64,000 bases of DNA from Clostridium estertheticum (GTDB taxonomy: Bacteria > Bacillota > Clostridia > Clostridiales > Clostridiaceae), in NCBI RefSeq assembly GCF_026650985.1, contig NZ_CP086239.1, forward strand, positions 1,364,001-1,428,000, written 5' to 3'. Every line of letters starts with the position of its first letter. Position 1 is the first letter of the stretch. Under the pieces are notes generated by a model, which did no database searches, was not told where the DNA came from, and worked only from the letters and a program-made list of their open reading frames with translations. This document shows, piece after piece, positions 44,449 through 54,208 of the stretch. Both the position numbers and the translations under genes were made by a program.

Positions 44449-47400
44449 GTGAATACTAGCATTGGTTATCCTGAAAAGCAGGGATTATATGATCCTGCTA
44501 ATGAAAAAGATAATTGTGGCGTTGGCTTTGTAGTAAATGTCAGAGGTGAAAAAACCAACGATATTATAAAAAAAGGGCTAAAGGTTCTCGTGAATTTAAC
44601 CCATAGAGGTGCAGTAGGGGCAGACCCTAAAACTGGCGATGGCGCAGGAATACTTGTTCAAATTCCTGATGAATTTTTTAGAATTAGCTGTGACAATTTA
44701 GGACTCGAATTACCTAGAGTTGGAAAATACGCTGTAGGAATGATTTTTTTACCAAAAGAACCGGCATTAAGATTTCAGTGTGAAGGCATATTCGAGAGAA
44801 TTGCAGAAGAAGAAGGACAAAAAATAATCGGCTGGAGATCTGTTCCTATAGATAGTAGAAACATTGGTGACACAGCAAAAGGAACCGAGCCTATTATAAG
44901 GCAGATATTTATAGGATCGACTTTTAAGGATGAATCACTTTCAGAAGATGAACTACAAGAAGAATTTGAAAGAAGACTTTATATTATAAGAAAAAGAGCT
45001 GAAAGCGAAGTAATCAAATTGGTTAATAGAAGCACAGAATATTTCTATATTTGTAGTCTTTCTAGCAGAACAATTGTTTACAAGGGACTTTTACTTGCTG
45101 AACAAATAAAAGGCTTTTACATTGATTTGCAAGACATAAACTTTAAAAGTGCTCTTTGCCTTGTTCATCAAAGATATAGTACAAACACCTTTCCAACTTG
45201 GGATTTAGCGCAACCTTTTAGATATTTGGCACATAATGGTGAAATAAATACCATTCGTGGAAATAGAAACTGGATGAATGCTAGGGAAGGAATAATAAAA
45301 TCTAATGTGTACGGAGAAAATCTTAAGAAGTTATTCCCAATCATTAGTCCTAATGGTAGCGATTCAGCTTCCTTAGATAATATGTTGGAACTATTAAAAA
45401 TGGATGGAAGATCTCTACCTCATAGTTTGATGATGTTGATTCCTGAAGTTTGGACTACAAATGATGATATGGAAGATTATAAGAGATCATTTTATGAATA
45501 TCACGGATCGCTTATTGAACCTTGGGATGGCCCAGCTGTCGTTGCATTTACGGATGGAATTAGAATAGGTGCGACCTTGGATAGAAATGGACTTAGACCT
45601 GCAAGATACGTAATAACAAAGGATGGTTTTGCTGTTCTTGCGTCTGAAGCTGGAGTTCTTAAATTTAAACCAGAAGATATCAAAAAAAAGGGCAAGCTTC
45701 AACCAGGAAAAATGTTCTTAATTGATACAAACGAAGGACGAATAATTACAGACGACGAAGTTAAGAAAACAGTTTGTACAAATAAGCCTTATGGCGAGAT
45801 GGTTTTAAAAAACAAACTATATCTAGAAGATTTTGATGGTGTAGTTGATGAAGTTATAATTGATAAAGATATTTTAAAGGAAAAACAGCAAGCCTTTGGT
45901 TATACTCTAGAGGATTTAAAACTTATCTTATCTCCTATGGCGAAAAACGGTAAAGAGCCAATTGGTTCTATGGGAAATGATACTCCGCTTGCTGTTTTAT
46001 CTAACAAACCACAGCTTTTATTTGCTTATTTTAAGCAACTTTTTGCTCAAGTTACCAATCCTCCAATTGATTCAATTAGAGAAAAAATGGTAATGTCTTT
46101 AATGAACTATGTGGGCTCTCAATATAATGTTTTAAATCAGGATTCTAATGATAATCCATTTATTGAAATAAGCAGACCCCTTTTAACAAATTTAGAAATG
46201 GCTAAAATTAAGAATTTAAAAGATAATGCTTTTAAAACTACAACAATCCCTATAACTTTTAAAGCAGACACTGGGGTTGAAGGTTTCAAAATGGCACTTG
46301 ATAAAATTTGTGAAAGAGCCTCTACAAGAATTAAAGAAGGATATAATATTATCGTTCTTAGTGACAGATTAGTAGACTCTTACGATGCTGCAATCCCAAG
46401 CTTGCTTGCGTTATCTGCTGTTCAACAGCATTTAATACGCGAAAAAACCAGAACTTTTGTTTCTATAATAGTTGAAACAGGAGAAGCAAGAGAGACAATG
46501 CATATGGCCTTATTAATTGGTTATGGTGCAACTGGTGTTAATCCATACCTTGCATTTAAATCAATTGATAATATTATAAATGAAGGTGATATAGAAAATA
46601 TTTCTATAGAAAAAGCTCATGAAAACTATATACATGCAGTATCACAAGGTCTTCTAAAAATATTATCAAAGATGGGAATATCAACTATTCAAAGTTATCA
46701 CGGGGCACAAATTTTTGATGCTGTTGGCTTAAATTCTGACTTTCTACAAAAATATTTTGGTGGAACACCATCTAGGATTGGTGGAATTGGTATAGAAACT
46801 GTGGCAAAGGAAGTATTAATTAGACATAAAAATGCATTTAATAAGTTAAGAAAACCTATAGCAGAACTCGATGTTGGTGGATTATATTCTTGGAGAAAAG
46901 ATGGAGAATATCACCTATTTAACCCTGATACAATTTATAAACTTCAAGTAGCTGCAAGGACTAACGATTACAACTTATATAAAGAGTATTCAAAAATCAT
47001 AAATGATCAAGACAAACATTTATGTACAATTAGGGGATTATTCGAACTTAATTATGGAAATGAAATTCCAATAGAGCAAGTTGAACCAATAAGTGAAATA
47101 GTTAAGCGTTTCTGCTCAGGTGCAATGTCATTTGGATCTATCAGTAAAGAAGCTCATGAAACTATGGCTATAGCTATGAATAGACTTGGTGGAAAAAGTA
47201 ATACTGGTGAAGGTGGAGAAGATCCTGAAAGATTCAAGGTTGATCAGAATGGGGATTTAAGACGAAGTGCAATTAAACAAATAGCTTCTGCTAGATTTGG
47301 AGTTACAACTGAATACCTTGTTAATGCAGATGAATTACAAATTAAGATAGCTCAAGGTGCTAAACCTGGAGAAGGTGGGCAGCTACCGGGTAAAAAAGTA

Positions 47401-48969
47401 GATGTTAATATAGCAAGACTTAGGCATTCAACGCCTGGAATTGATTTAATATCACCACCACCTCATCATGATATATACTCAATTGAAGATTTAGCTCAGC
47501 TTATTTATGATTTAAAGAGTGTAAATCCTCATGCACGAATAAGTACGAAATTAGTTTCAGAATTAGGAGTTGGAACAATAGCTGCTGGAGTTGTTAAAGC
47601 ACATTCTGATGCTATAGTAATAAGTGGTCATGATGGTGGAACAGGAGCTTCCCCACTATCATCTATTAAGCATGCAGGACTTCCTTGGGAGCTTGGACTT
47701 GCTGAGACTCAGCAGGTACTTCTGCTAAATAATTTAAGAAGCAGAGTAACAGTTCAAACTGATGGTCAGCTTAAAACAGGCCGTGATGTTGTTATCGCTG
47801 CACTTCTTGGAGCTGAAGAATTTGGATTTGCAACTACAGCTCTTGTAGTTCTAGGTTGTACTATGCTAAGAAATTGTCATTTAAATACTTGCGATATGGG
47901 TATAGCTACTCAAGATCCAGAACTTCGTAAGAATTTCAAAGGCAAACCTGAATATGTTGTAAACTTCTTTACCTTTATTGCAATGGAAATAAGGGAGCAT
48001 ATGGCAAAACTTGGGTTTAGAACTATGAATGAAATGGTAGGTAGAGTAGATAAGATTAGTCCTAAAAAAGCAATCACTCATTGGAAAGCAAAAAATCTAG
48101 ATTTATCAAATATTTTATATAAACCAGATATGCCAAAGAGAATTAAACGTTACTGTGTAATTGCTCAGAATCATGGTTTAGACAATTCTTTAGATTATAA
48201 ACTTATTGAAATGGCAAAAGAATCTTTAGAAAATGGAATGAAAAGTACCTTTAACTTAGAAATTGAAAATGTTAATCGTTCTGTTGGTGCAATGTTAAGC
48301 GGAAGAATAGCTATGAAATATGGCGCTACTGGTCTTCCAGACGATACAATAACATTAAATTTTGTAGGAGCTGCCGGTCAAAGTTTTGGAGCATTTGGTG
48401 CTAATGGATTAACATTAAAATTAGTAGGAGATGCAAATGATTATGTTGGCAAGGGATTATCTGGTGCTAAGATTATTGTAAAAACACCAGAAAATTGTAC
48501 CTTTGTTCAAGATGAAAACTTTATTGCCGGTAATACAATTCTTTATGGAGCAACTTCTGGTAAATTGTTTATAAACGGACTTGTAGGTGAACGTTTTGCA
48601 GTAAGAAATTCGGGAGCCCAGGCTGTAGCTGAAGGAATTGGAGACCACGGTTGTGAATACATGACTGGCGGAGTTGTAGTTATTATAGGAAGAACCGGTA
48701 GAAACTTTGGAGCAGGAATGAGCGGTGGTATAGCATATGTTATAGATGAGAATGAAACTTTTAAATCAAAATGTAATATGGAAATGATTGAAGTAGAATC
48801 AATAACCTCAAAATCAGATTTAGATCAGCTTTATTCAATAATAAAAGAACATTTTGAGGCTACTAACAGTAACAAAGCTAATAAAATTTTAAATAATTGG
48901 AATGAATATAAATCAAAATTCAAAAGAGTAATACCAACCGCTTACAAAGCAATACTAGAAGGAAAATAG
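44449..48969 (+). CDS. gltB: Glutamate synthase large subunit
   Basis: A full-length 1,506-residue protein starting at GTG behind AAGGGGG. A short propeptide of 22 residues ends before the catalytic Cys23 (NCGVGF), which becomes the N-terminal nucleophile of the glutaminase domain. Then come the central domain, the FMN/synthase barrel (GAMSFGSISKEAHETMA, GHDGGTGASPLSS) with the cysteines of the [3Fe-4S] cluster in CTMLRNCHLNTCDMG, and the beta-helix (GAAGQSFGAFGANG). It converts glutamine and 2-oxoglutarate to two glutamates. gltD follows 89 bases downstream. Confidence 0.96.
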   Translation: MNTSIGYPEKQGLYDPANEKDNCGVGFVVNVRGEKTNDIIKKGLKVLVNLTHRGAVGADPKTGDGAGILVQIPDEFFRISCDNLGLELPRVGKYAVGMIFLPKEPALRFQCEGIFERIAEEEGQKIIGWRSVPIDSRNIGDTAKGTEPIIRQIFIGSTFKDESLSEDELQEEFERRLYIIRKRAESEVIKLVNRSTEYFYICSLSSRTIVYKGLLLAEQIKGFYIDLQDINFKSALCLVHQRYSTNTFPTWDLAQPFRYLAHNGEINTIRGNRNWMNAREGIIKSNVYGENLKKLFPIISPNGSDSASLDNMLELLKMDGRSLPHSLMMLIPEVWTTNDDMEDYKRSFYEYHGSLIEPWDGPAVVAFTDGIRIGATLDRNGLRPARYVITKDGFAVLASEAGVLKFKPEDIKKKGKLQPGKMFLIDTNEGRIITDDEVKKTVCTNKPYGEMVLKNKLYLEDFDGVVDEVIIDKDILKEKQQAFGYTLEDLKLILSPMAKNGKEPIGSMGNDTPLAVLSNKPQLLFAYFKQLFAQVTNPPIDSIREKMVMSLMNYVGSQYNVLNQDSNDNPFIEISRPLLTNLEMAKIKNLKDNAFKTTTIPITFKADTGVEGFKMALDKICERASTRIKEGYNIIVLSDRLVDSYDAAIPSLLALSAVQQHLIREKTRTFVSIIVETGEARETMHMALLIGYGATGVNPYLAFKSIDNIINEGDIENISIEKAHENYIHAVSQGLLKILSKMGISTIQSYHGAQIFDAVGLNSDFLQKYFGGTPSRIGGIGIETVAKEVLIRHKNAFNKLRKPIAELDVGGLYSWRKDGEYHLFNPDTIYKLQVAARTNDYNLYKEYSKIINDQDKHLCTIRGLFELNYGNEIPIEQVEPISEIVKRFCSGAMSFGSISKEAHETMAIAMNRLGGKSNTGEGGEDPERFKVDQNGDLRRSAIKQIASARFGVTTEYLVNADELQIKIAQGAKPGEGGQLPGKKVDVNIARLRHSTPGIDLISPPPHHDIYSIEDLAQLIYDLKSVNPHARISTKLVSELGVGTIAAGVVKAHSDAIVISGHDGGTGASPLSSIKHAGLPWELGLAETQQVLLLNNLRSRVTVQTDGQLKTGRDVVIAALLGAEEFGFATTALVVLGCTMLRNCHLNTCDMGIATQDPELRKNFKGKPEYVVNFFTFIAMEIREHMAKLGFRTMNEMVGRVDKISPKKAITHWKAKNLDLSNILYKPDMPKRIKRYCVIAQNHGLDNSLDYKLIEMAKESLENGMKSTFNLEIENVNRSVGAMLSGRIAMKYGATGLPDDTITLNFVGAAGQSFGAFGANGLTLKLVGDANDYVGKGLSGAKIIVKTPENCTFVQDENFIAGNTILYGATSGKLFINGLVGERFAVRNSGAQAVAEGIGDHGCEYMTGGVVVIIGRTGRNFGAGMSGGIAYVIDENETFKSKCNMEMIEVESITSKSDLDQLYSIIKEHFEATNSNKANKILNNWNEYKSKFKRVIPTAYKAILEGK

Positions 48970-49001
48970 AATAGAGAGAAAATGCAATAAGAAGATATAA
49001 G

Positions 49002-49028
49002 ACTGTTCTCTCAAATTTTGAGAACAGT
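49002..49028 (+). terminator. Hairpin between gltB and gltD
   Basis: actgttctc pairs perfectly with gagaacagt across a 9-base loop, followed by a T-rich stretch. It may act as a partial terminator or mRNA-stabilising hairpin that sets the gltB:gltD ratio. Confidence 0.6.
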
Positions 49029-49058
49029 TTATACTTTTCAATTTTGGAGGTGTTAAAT

Positions 49059-50492
49059 TTGGGAAAATTGCAAGGTTTCAGAGAATTCAAAAGAGAAACT
49101 GCAAAAAAACGCCCTGTTAAAGATAGAGTTAAGGACTCTAAAGAATTATTCATAAAATTTCCAGTTGATAAATTACGTCAGCAAGGTGCAAGGTGCATGG
49201 AGTGTGGTGTCCCTTTTTGTAACTGGGGCTGCCCACTTGGGAACTTAATTCCAGATTGGAATGACATGGTATATAAAGAGAAATGGGAAAAAGCATATGA
49301 CAGATTAACTCTTACAAATAACTTTCCAGAATTCACCGGCAGAATTTGCCCTGCCCCTTGTGAAGGTTCATGTACATTAGGTGTTAATAGAGACCCCATT
49401 GCAATAAAGGAAATAGAATTAAATATTATAGAAAAAGCATTTGAAGAAGGATGGACAAACCCACAAGAACCTAGAGTAAGAACGGGTAAAAAGGTTGCTG
49501 TAATTGGTTCAGGTCCATCAGGTCTTGCAGCTGCTGCTGAACTTAATTCTGTGGGACATGATGTAACTGTATTCGAGAGGGACGACGAAATAGGCGGACT
49601 TTTAAGGTATGGTATACCAGACTTTAAATTAGATAAAAGTATAGTTGAAAGACGTGTTAATTTTATGAAAGAAGAAGGCGTTAACTTTAAAACTAACGTA
49701 AATGTTGGCGTAGATTATAGTGCGAAAGATCTTTTAGCGCAGTTTGATGCTGTAGCTTTAACCGGTGGAAGTACAATACCTCGTGATTTGAAAGTTGAAG
49801 GACGCAATCTTAAAGGTGTACACTTTGCCATGGATTATCTAAAACAACAAAATAGAAGAGTTTCAGGCAAAGAAATAGAAACTACCGAAATAAATGCTAA
49901 AGACAAAGTAGTACTAGTTCTAGGTGGTGGTGATACAGGTTCTGATTGCATTGGAACAGCTATTAGGCAAGGAGCTAAAAGCGTATATCAGTATGAGATT
50001 ATGCCAAAACCTCCGGTTGATCGTGATGATTCAATGCCATGGCCAACATATCCTAGAACATTAAAAACTACAACTTCACATGAAGAAGGTTGTAATCGTG
50101 ATTGGAATGTTACAACAAGAAAATTAACTGGCGAAGATGGGACAGTTAATACTCTCCATGCAACTAGAGTGGAATGGACACATACTGAAAAAGGAATGCA
50201 AATGGTTGAAATACCAGGCTCAGAATTTGAGTTAAAAGTTGACCTAGTTATTTTGGCTATGGGTTTCCTTCATCCTCAACACGAAGGATTGCTTACCGAT
50301 TTGGATTTAGACTTCGACAATCGTGGTAATGTAGTTGTAGATGAAAATTATATGACCAAAACTAAAGGCGTTTTTGCTGCTGGTGACATGAAAAAAGGTC
50401 AATCACTAGTTGTTTGGGCAATTTATGAGGGGCGTTTAGTTACTAAAAATATTGATGAATACTTAATGGGAGAAACTTCGTTAAGAGGATAA
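49059..50492 (+). CDS. gltD: Glutamate synthase small subunit
   Basis: Start set at TTG 49,059, six bases after GGAGGTG; it gives the family N-terminus GKLQGFREF and 477 residues. N-terminal cysteines (CMECGVPFCNWGCPLGN and CPAPCEGSCTLG) bind [4Fe-4S] clusters. Two nucleotide-binding folds follow, for FAD (AVIGSGPSGLAAA) and NAD(P)H (LVLGGGDTGSDC), and a C-terminal GVFAAGDMKKGQSLVVWAI. It feeds electrons from NAD(P)H to GltB. It ends just before the foldback element at 50.5 kb. Confidence 0.95.
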   Translation: MGKLQGFREFKRETAKKRPVKDRVKDSKELFIKFPVDKLRQQGARCMECGVPFCNWGCPLGNLIPDWNDMVYKEKWEKAYDRLTLTNNFPEFTGRICPAPCEGSCTLGVNRDPIAIKEIELNIIEKAFEEGWTNPQEPRVRTGKKVAVIGSGPSGLAAAAELNSVGHDVTVFERDDEIGGLLRYGIPDFKLDKSIVERRVNFMKEEGVNFKTNVNVGVDYSAKDLLAQFDAVALTGGSTIPRDLKVEGRNLKGVHFAMDYLKQQNRRVSGKEIETTEINAKDKVVLVLGGGDTGSDCIGTAIRQGAKSVYQYEIMPKPPVDRDDSMPWPTYPRTLKTTTSHEEGCNRDWNVTTRKLTGEDGTVNTLHATRVEWTHTEKGMQMVEIPGSEFELKVDLVILAMGFLHPQHEGLLTDLDLDFDNRGNVVVDENYMTKTKGVFAAGDMKKGQSLVVWAIYEGRLVTKNIDEYLMGETSLRG

Positions 50493-50502
50493 AAAACAAC
50501 TA

Positions 50503-50766
50503 AGAGTGCGTGGACTATGAAATTTCTCCTGCGTGACTCCAAATAAGAGCTTAAAACGTGAAAATCCATCAATTAATTCTAATCTTTTGCCAATATAAAT
50601 TTCTCTAGCACTCACATTCGGCTTACAGCCGGTTCGCTAGCCTTCCTTACAGAAGGCTCACGTGAGTTTTATATTGGCAAAAGAAGAATTACTAAATGGA
50701 TTTTCAATGTTTCTGCTCTTCTTATTTGGAGTCACTTCCGGAGAAACTTCCTAGGACTGCACTATT
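50503..50766. repeat. Large foldback (inverted-repeat) element, about 264 bp
   Basis: Two arms of about 100 bases are near-perfect inverted repeats. Perfectly paired blocks include 50,533-50,547 with 50,721-50,735 (15 bp), 50,559-50,569 with 50,696-50,706 (11 bp) and 50,584-50,599 with 50,668-50,683 (16 bp). The loop holds further small hairpins (ccttc...gaagg, ctcacgtgag). It fills the whole gap between the convergent gltD and glgB genes. No coding capacity. Resembles a MITE or an oversized two-way terminator. Confidence 0.85.
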
Positions 50767-50771
50767 TATTT

Positions 50772-52790
50772 TCACACTTTCTTTAATACTAGCACTGTTC
50801 TGCTTGGCATATTTATTATAACCCCCATATTACCTATTTTTTGTTTTAATGCCTCAGTATGATAAATGTAGTCCGTTGAAATTCTGCTTTGTCCACCAAA
50901 CATATCCTCATCACTATTAAAAACAACCTTGTAATCACCATTTTCAGAGGTTGGAAGCTCATATTTTGGGAAAGAGTGCGATGGATTAAAATTAAATAGA
51001 AACACGAGTCCTCCTTTTCTGAATGCAATCAATTTAAGCTTCTCATCAGTCCAAAGATTTTGTAAATCAGTAGCACTTAAAACATTATAATGTTTTATAA
51101 AATTTATCATTTCTCTATCAAAATTTGATAAATAGTCATATTTAAGATCCTTGTTTTCCATAAGACTCCATTGTCTTCTTGCATATTTATAACTCCAATT
51201 GTTACCTTCTCTTGGAAAATCAATCCATTCTGGATGACCAAATTCATTCCCCATAAAATTCAAATAACCCTCTCCACCTAAAGTTATAGTAATAAATTTA
51301 ATAAGCTTATCAATTTCTATTGCACGATTTATTATTAAGTTATCATCATCTTTAAGCATATGAGAATACATTTCCTTACCGGCCAACCTAAACATTAATG
51401 TTTTATCACCTACAAGGGCCTGATCATGTGATTCAGAATAACCTATATTTTTCTCCATAGGCCTTCTACTAGTTAATTCATACCATAATTGATTCATACT
51501 CCATTCTTCATCAGGTAACTCTTTTAGTGTTTTTACCCAAAGATCAGGTACCCCCATAGATAAGCGATAATCAAAACCCAGACCACCAAAGCTTACCGGT
51601 ATACACATTCCTGGCATTCCACTCATATCCTCAGCTATTGTTATCGCTGTAGGATTAACTTCCCTAATTAAATCATTTGCAAATTGAAGGTATGTAATTG
51701 CCTCTATATCCGTCTCCATGCTAAAGTATTTACTGTAATCTGTAAATGCTACTCCTAATCCTTGGTGATGATATAACATGGATGACACACCGTCAAATCG
51801 ATAACCATCAAAATGGTATTCTTCTAGCCAAAACTTAATATTTGATAAAAGAAAATGAATAACCTCTGGTTTTCCGTAATTAAATAGCTTTGTGCCCCAA
51901 GCTGGATGATTTCCTTTAACACCAGTATGAAAGAATTGATAATCAGTTCCGTCAAACTCATTAATACCCTCAGCTATATTTTTAATTGAATGAGAATGTA
52001 CTAAATCAAGTAACACTGCAATTCCCATTTGGTGAGCAGTATTAATTAATTTTTTTAAATCCTCTGGGGTACCAAACCATGATGCAACGGCGTAAAAATT
52101 AGATACTTGATAACCAAAAGAGGCATAATAAGGATGTTGCATAATTGCCATAAGTTGCAACGTATTATAACCATCAGCCTTTATTCTTGGAAGTATATTT
52201 TCTGTAAATTCATTAAAAGTACCAATGCCATCTTTTTCCTGTGCCATGCCTACATGAGCCTCGTATATAAATAATGTTTCCTCACTTTTAATATGAAATT
52301 CGCTATCCTTCCACTTGAAATCATGATCTGGCTGCCAAATTTGTCCTACAAAATCATGCGTAATAGTATTCTGCACTGTTCTCTTAATATAAAGTGGAAT
52401 TCTATCTCTTGATATTCCTTTAGCTACTACCCTTACCTTAACGCATGACATATGCTTAAGAGATTGTACTCCTGGTAAGAAAATTTCCCAATTTCCATTT
52501 TCTGTTTTTTGCATTGGATGTGTATGTGGATCCCAATAATTAAAGTCACCAATCAAATAAAGAGCATCAGCGTTAGGGGCCCATTCTCTATAAATCCATC
52601 CTCCATCTATTAAATGAAAGCCATAATATAATCCACCATTTGCAAAAGATTTAAAGTCTTGATTATAACCTAGTAATTTTTTCTTAGAAGATGTATAAGA
52701 ATCCATTCTAAGATTAATATCTTTTTCATAAGGCTTAAGGTATGGATCAATATCCATTATTTTAATATGTTCATTTTTATTATCCTCCAT
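50772..52790 (-). CDS. glgB: 1,4-alpha-glucan branching enzyme, eukaryotic-type (GH13 subfamily 8-like)
   Basis: A 672-residue enzyme with an N-terminal CBM48 domain (YREWAPNADALYLIGDFNYW) and a GH13 barrel. Motifs are LLDLVHSHS, GYRFDGVSSMLYHH (nucleophile Asp), TIAEDMSGMP (acid/base Glu) and SESHDQALVGDKT (stabilising Asp). The GFDYRLSMGVPDLW and ESHDQALVGDKT blocks are those of eukaryote-like branching enzymes rather than the usual bacterial GlgB. It introduces alpha-1,6 branches in glycogen. No other glycogen gene is adjacent. It is convergent with gltD across the foldback element. Confidence 0.9.
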   Translation of the reverse strand: MEDNKNEHIKIMDIDPYLKPYEKDINLRMDSYTSSKKKLLGYNQDFKSFANGGLYYGFHLIDGGWIYREWAPNADALYLIGDFNYWDPHTHPMQKTENGNWEIFLPGVQSLKHMSCVKVRVVAKGISRDRIPLYIKRTVQNTITHDFVGQIWQPDHDFKWKDSEFHIKSEETLFIYEAHVGMAQEKDGIGTFNEFTENILPRIKADGYNTLQLMAIMQHPYYASFGYQVSNFYAVASWFGTPEDLKKLINTAHQMGIAVLLDLVHSHSIKNIAEGINEFDGTDYQFFHTGVKGNHPAWGTKLFNYGKPEVIHFLLSNIKFWLEEYHFDGYRFDGVSSMLYHHQGLGVAFTDYSKYFSMETDIEAITYLQFANDLIREVNPTAITIAEDMSGMPGMCIPVSFGGLGFDYRLSMGVPDLWVKTLKELPDEEWSMNQLWYELTSRRPMEKNIGYSESHDQALVGDKTLMFRLAGKEMYSHMLKDDDNLIINRAIEIDKLIKFITITLGGEGYLNFMGNEFGHPEWIDFPREGNNWSYKYARRQWSLMENKDLKYDYLSNFDREMINFIKHYNVLSATDLQNLWTDEKLKLIAFRKGGLVFLFNFNPSHSFPKYELPTSENGDYKVVFNSDEDMFGGQSRISTDYIYHTEALKQKIGNMGVIINMPSRTVLVLKKV

Positions 52791-52908
52791 AAAAAATCAC
52801 TTCCTATTCATAATTTTTTATAAACAAAATATATTATCACTGATATATTAAATTCGGATAAATATTGTAAAATCCTTTGTTTTTTGAAAAATAAATAAGA
52901 AAACTTAA

Positions 52909-52952
52909 AAAGAGTAACTTTACATGATATAACATCATGTAAGCTGCTCTTT
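52909..52952 (-). terminator. Terminator of the thiocarboxylate (hcy) operon
   Basis: A long stem of about 18 bp (aaagag...catgat with atcatg...ctcttt, one bulge and two mismatches), with T5 beyond it on the minus strand. It lies directly after the second metY. Confidence 0.7.
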
Positions 52953-52959
52953 ATAACTA

Positions 52960-54192
52960 TTAGTTAATGGAGTTAATAGCACTCTCAATATCAAATAGTA
53001 TATCTTCAATATCTTCTATTCCAACAGAAAGCCTTAACAAATCATCAAAAACTCCCATTTGCTCTTTTTCAACATTAGTATTACTAGAACATATTGTTGA
53101 GGCAGGATGAATAATTAAGGTTTTAGTATCACCAATATTTGTAATATTAACGATCATTTTTAAATTATTAATAAATTTAAAAGCATTCTCCTTGCTCCCA
53201 AGCCTAAAAGTTAAAACTCCACTAGCTCCATTTTTATAATACTTTTGAGTTATATTATAGTATTTAGAAGTTGGAAGACTCGGATAATTTACTGATGTTA
53301 CTTTACTATTGTTACTTAAAAATTTTGCTACTGCTAGGGTATTTGAACAATGCTCTCTCATTCTAAGTGACAATGTTTCAATTCCAGTTAGGTTTAAAAA
53401 AGCATTAAAAGGTGCAAGAGACGCTCCGATATCTTTTCCGACCGTATTTCTAAGCTTTGCAGTGTAGGCCATTTTCCCAAACTTTTTACTATACTCATTA
53501 AAATTTTTATACTTGATATCTTTATATTTACTACTTCCACCATCTACTATGATTCCACCGATAGAATTTGAGGTTCCATTTATATATTTAGAAGTTGAAT
53601 GAATAACAATATCTGCTCCATATTCAATTGGTCTTATAAGGAATGGAGTTGTTATAGTTGAATCTACAATAAAAATAACATTATGTTTATTACAAACCTT
53701 AGCTACTTCCTCTATATCCAATACATCTAGCTTTGGATTACCTAATGTTTCTCCAAATACAATTTTTGTATTTTTATTTATAACATCTTCTAAACTCTCT
53801 TCATCTAAATTTTCTAAAAACTTAACATTTATACCATAACTTTTTAGATTTTTAAGAAGTGCATAAGTTCCCCCAAAAAGGCCACTAGATGCTATTATTT
53901 CGTCTCCACACTCAACAATATTCATTATTGCAAGATATATAGCACTCATACCAGAGGCAGTAGCAGTAGCTGTGAGGCCTACCTCGATACTTGCAATTCT
54001 TCTTTCAAACGAAGTAACCGTAGGGTTTGAAATTCTAGTGTACGCATATCCCATACTTGTACCCTTCATTATGCCCTCTAACTTCTCTGCCGTATTATGA
54101 GCAAATGCATTTGATAAATGTAGTGGCGTATTAGTTGCTCCTGTTTCATCAGTTTTTAGATTCCCATGTATTAATTTAGTGTTGAATTTCAT
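52960..54192 (-). CDS. metY: Divergent MetY (O-acetylhomoserine sulfhydrylase type), thiocarboxylate operon
   Basis: Start set at the ATG behind GAGGTG; 410 residues. A PLP enzyme of the Cys/Met family with FNTKLIHGNLKTDETGA at the N-terminus and the PLP lysine in HSTSKYINGTSNSIGG. It differs from the SAM-riboswitch metY: the loop after the lysine reads NGTSN, not GGHGT. It is the last gene of the operon with sir and the sulfur-carrier genes, 16 bases after sir. By analogy with the Wolinella pathway it would transfer sulfur from the carrier's thiocarboxylate to O-acetylhomoserine, leaving a homocysteine-carrier adduct for the JAMM protease to release. Function inferred from family and context. 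Confidence 0.85.
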   Translation of the reverse strand: MKFNTKLIHGNLKTDETGATNTPLHLSNAFAHNTAEKLEGIMKGTSMGYAYTRISNPTVTSFERRIASIEVGLTATATASGMSAIYLAIMNIVECGDEIIASSGLFGGTYALLKNLKSYGINVKFLENLDEESLEDVINKNTKIVFGETLGNPKLDVLDIEEVAKVCNKHNVIFIVDSTITTPFLIRPIEYGADIVIHSTSKYINGTSNSIGGIIVDGGSSKYKDIKYKNFNEYSKKFGKMAYTAKLRNTVGKDIGASLAPFNAFLNLTGIETLSLRMREHCSNTLAVAKFLSNNSKVTSVNYPSLPTSKYYNITQKYYKNGASGVLTFRLGSKENAFKFINNLKMIVNITNIGDTKTLIIHPASTICSSNTNVEKEQMGVFDDLLRLSVGIEDIEDILFDIESAINSIN

Positions 54193-54208
54193 ATTTACAC
54201 CTCTGAAG

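Noticed and set aside
45487-45702. Minus-strand open frames inside gltB
   Set aside because: They are complements of a strongly conserved gene and have no supporting start signals.
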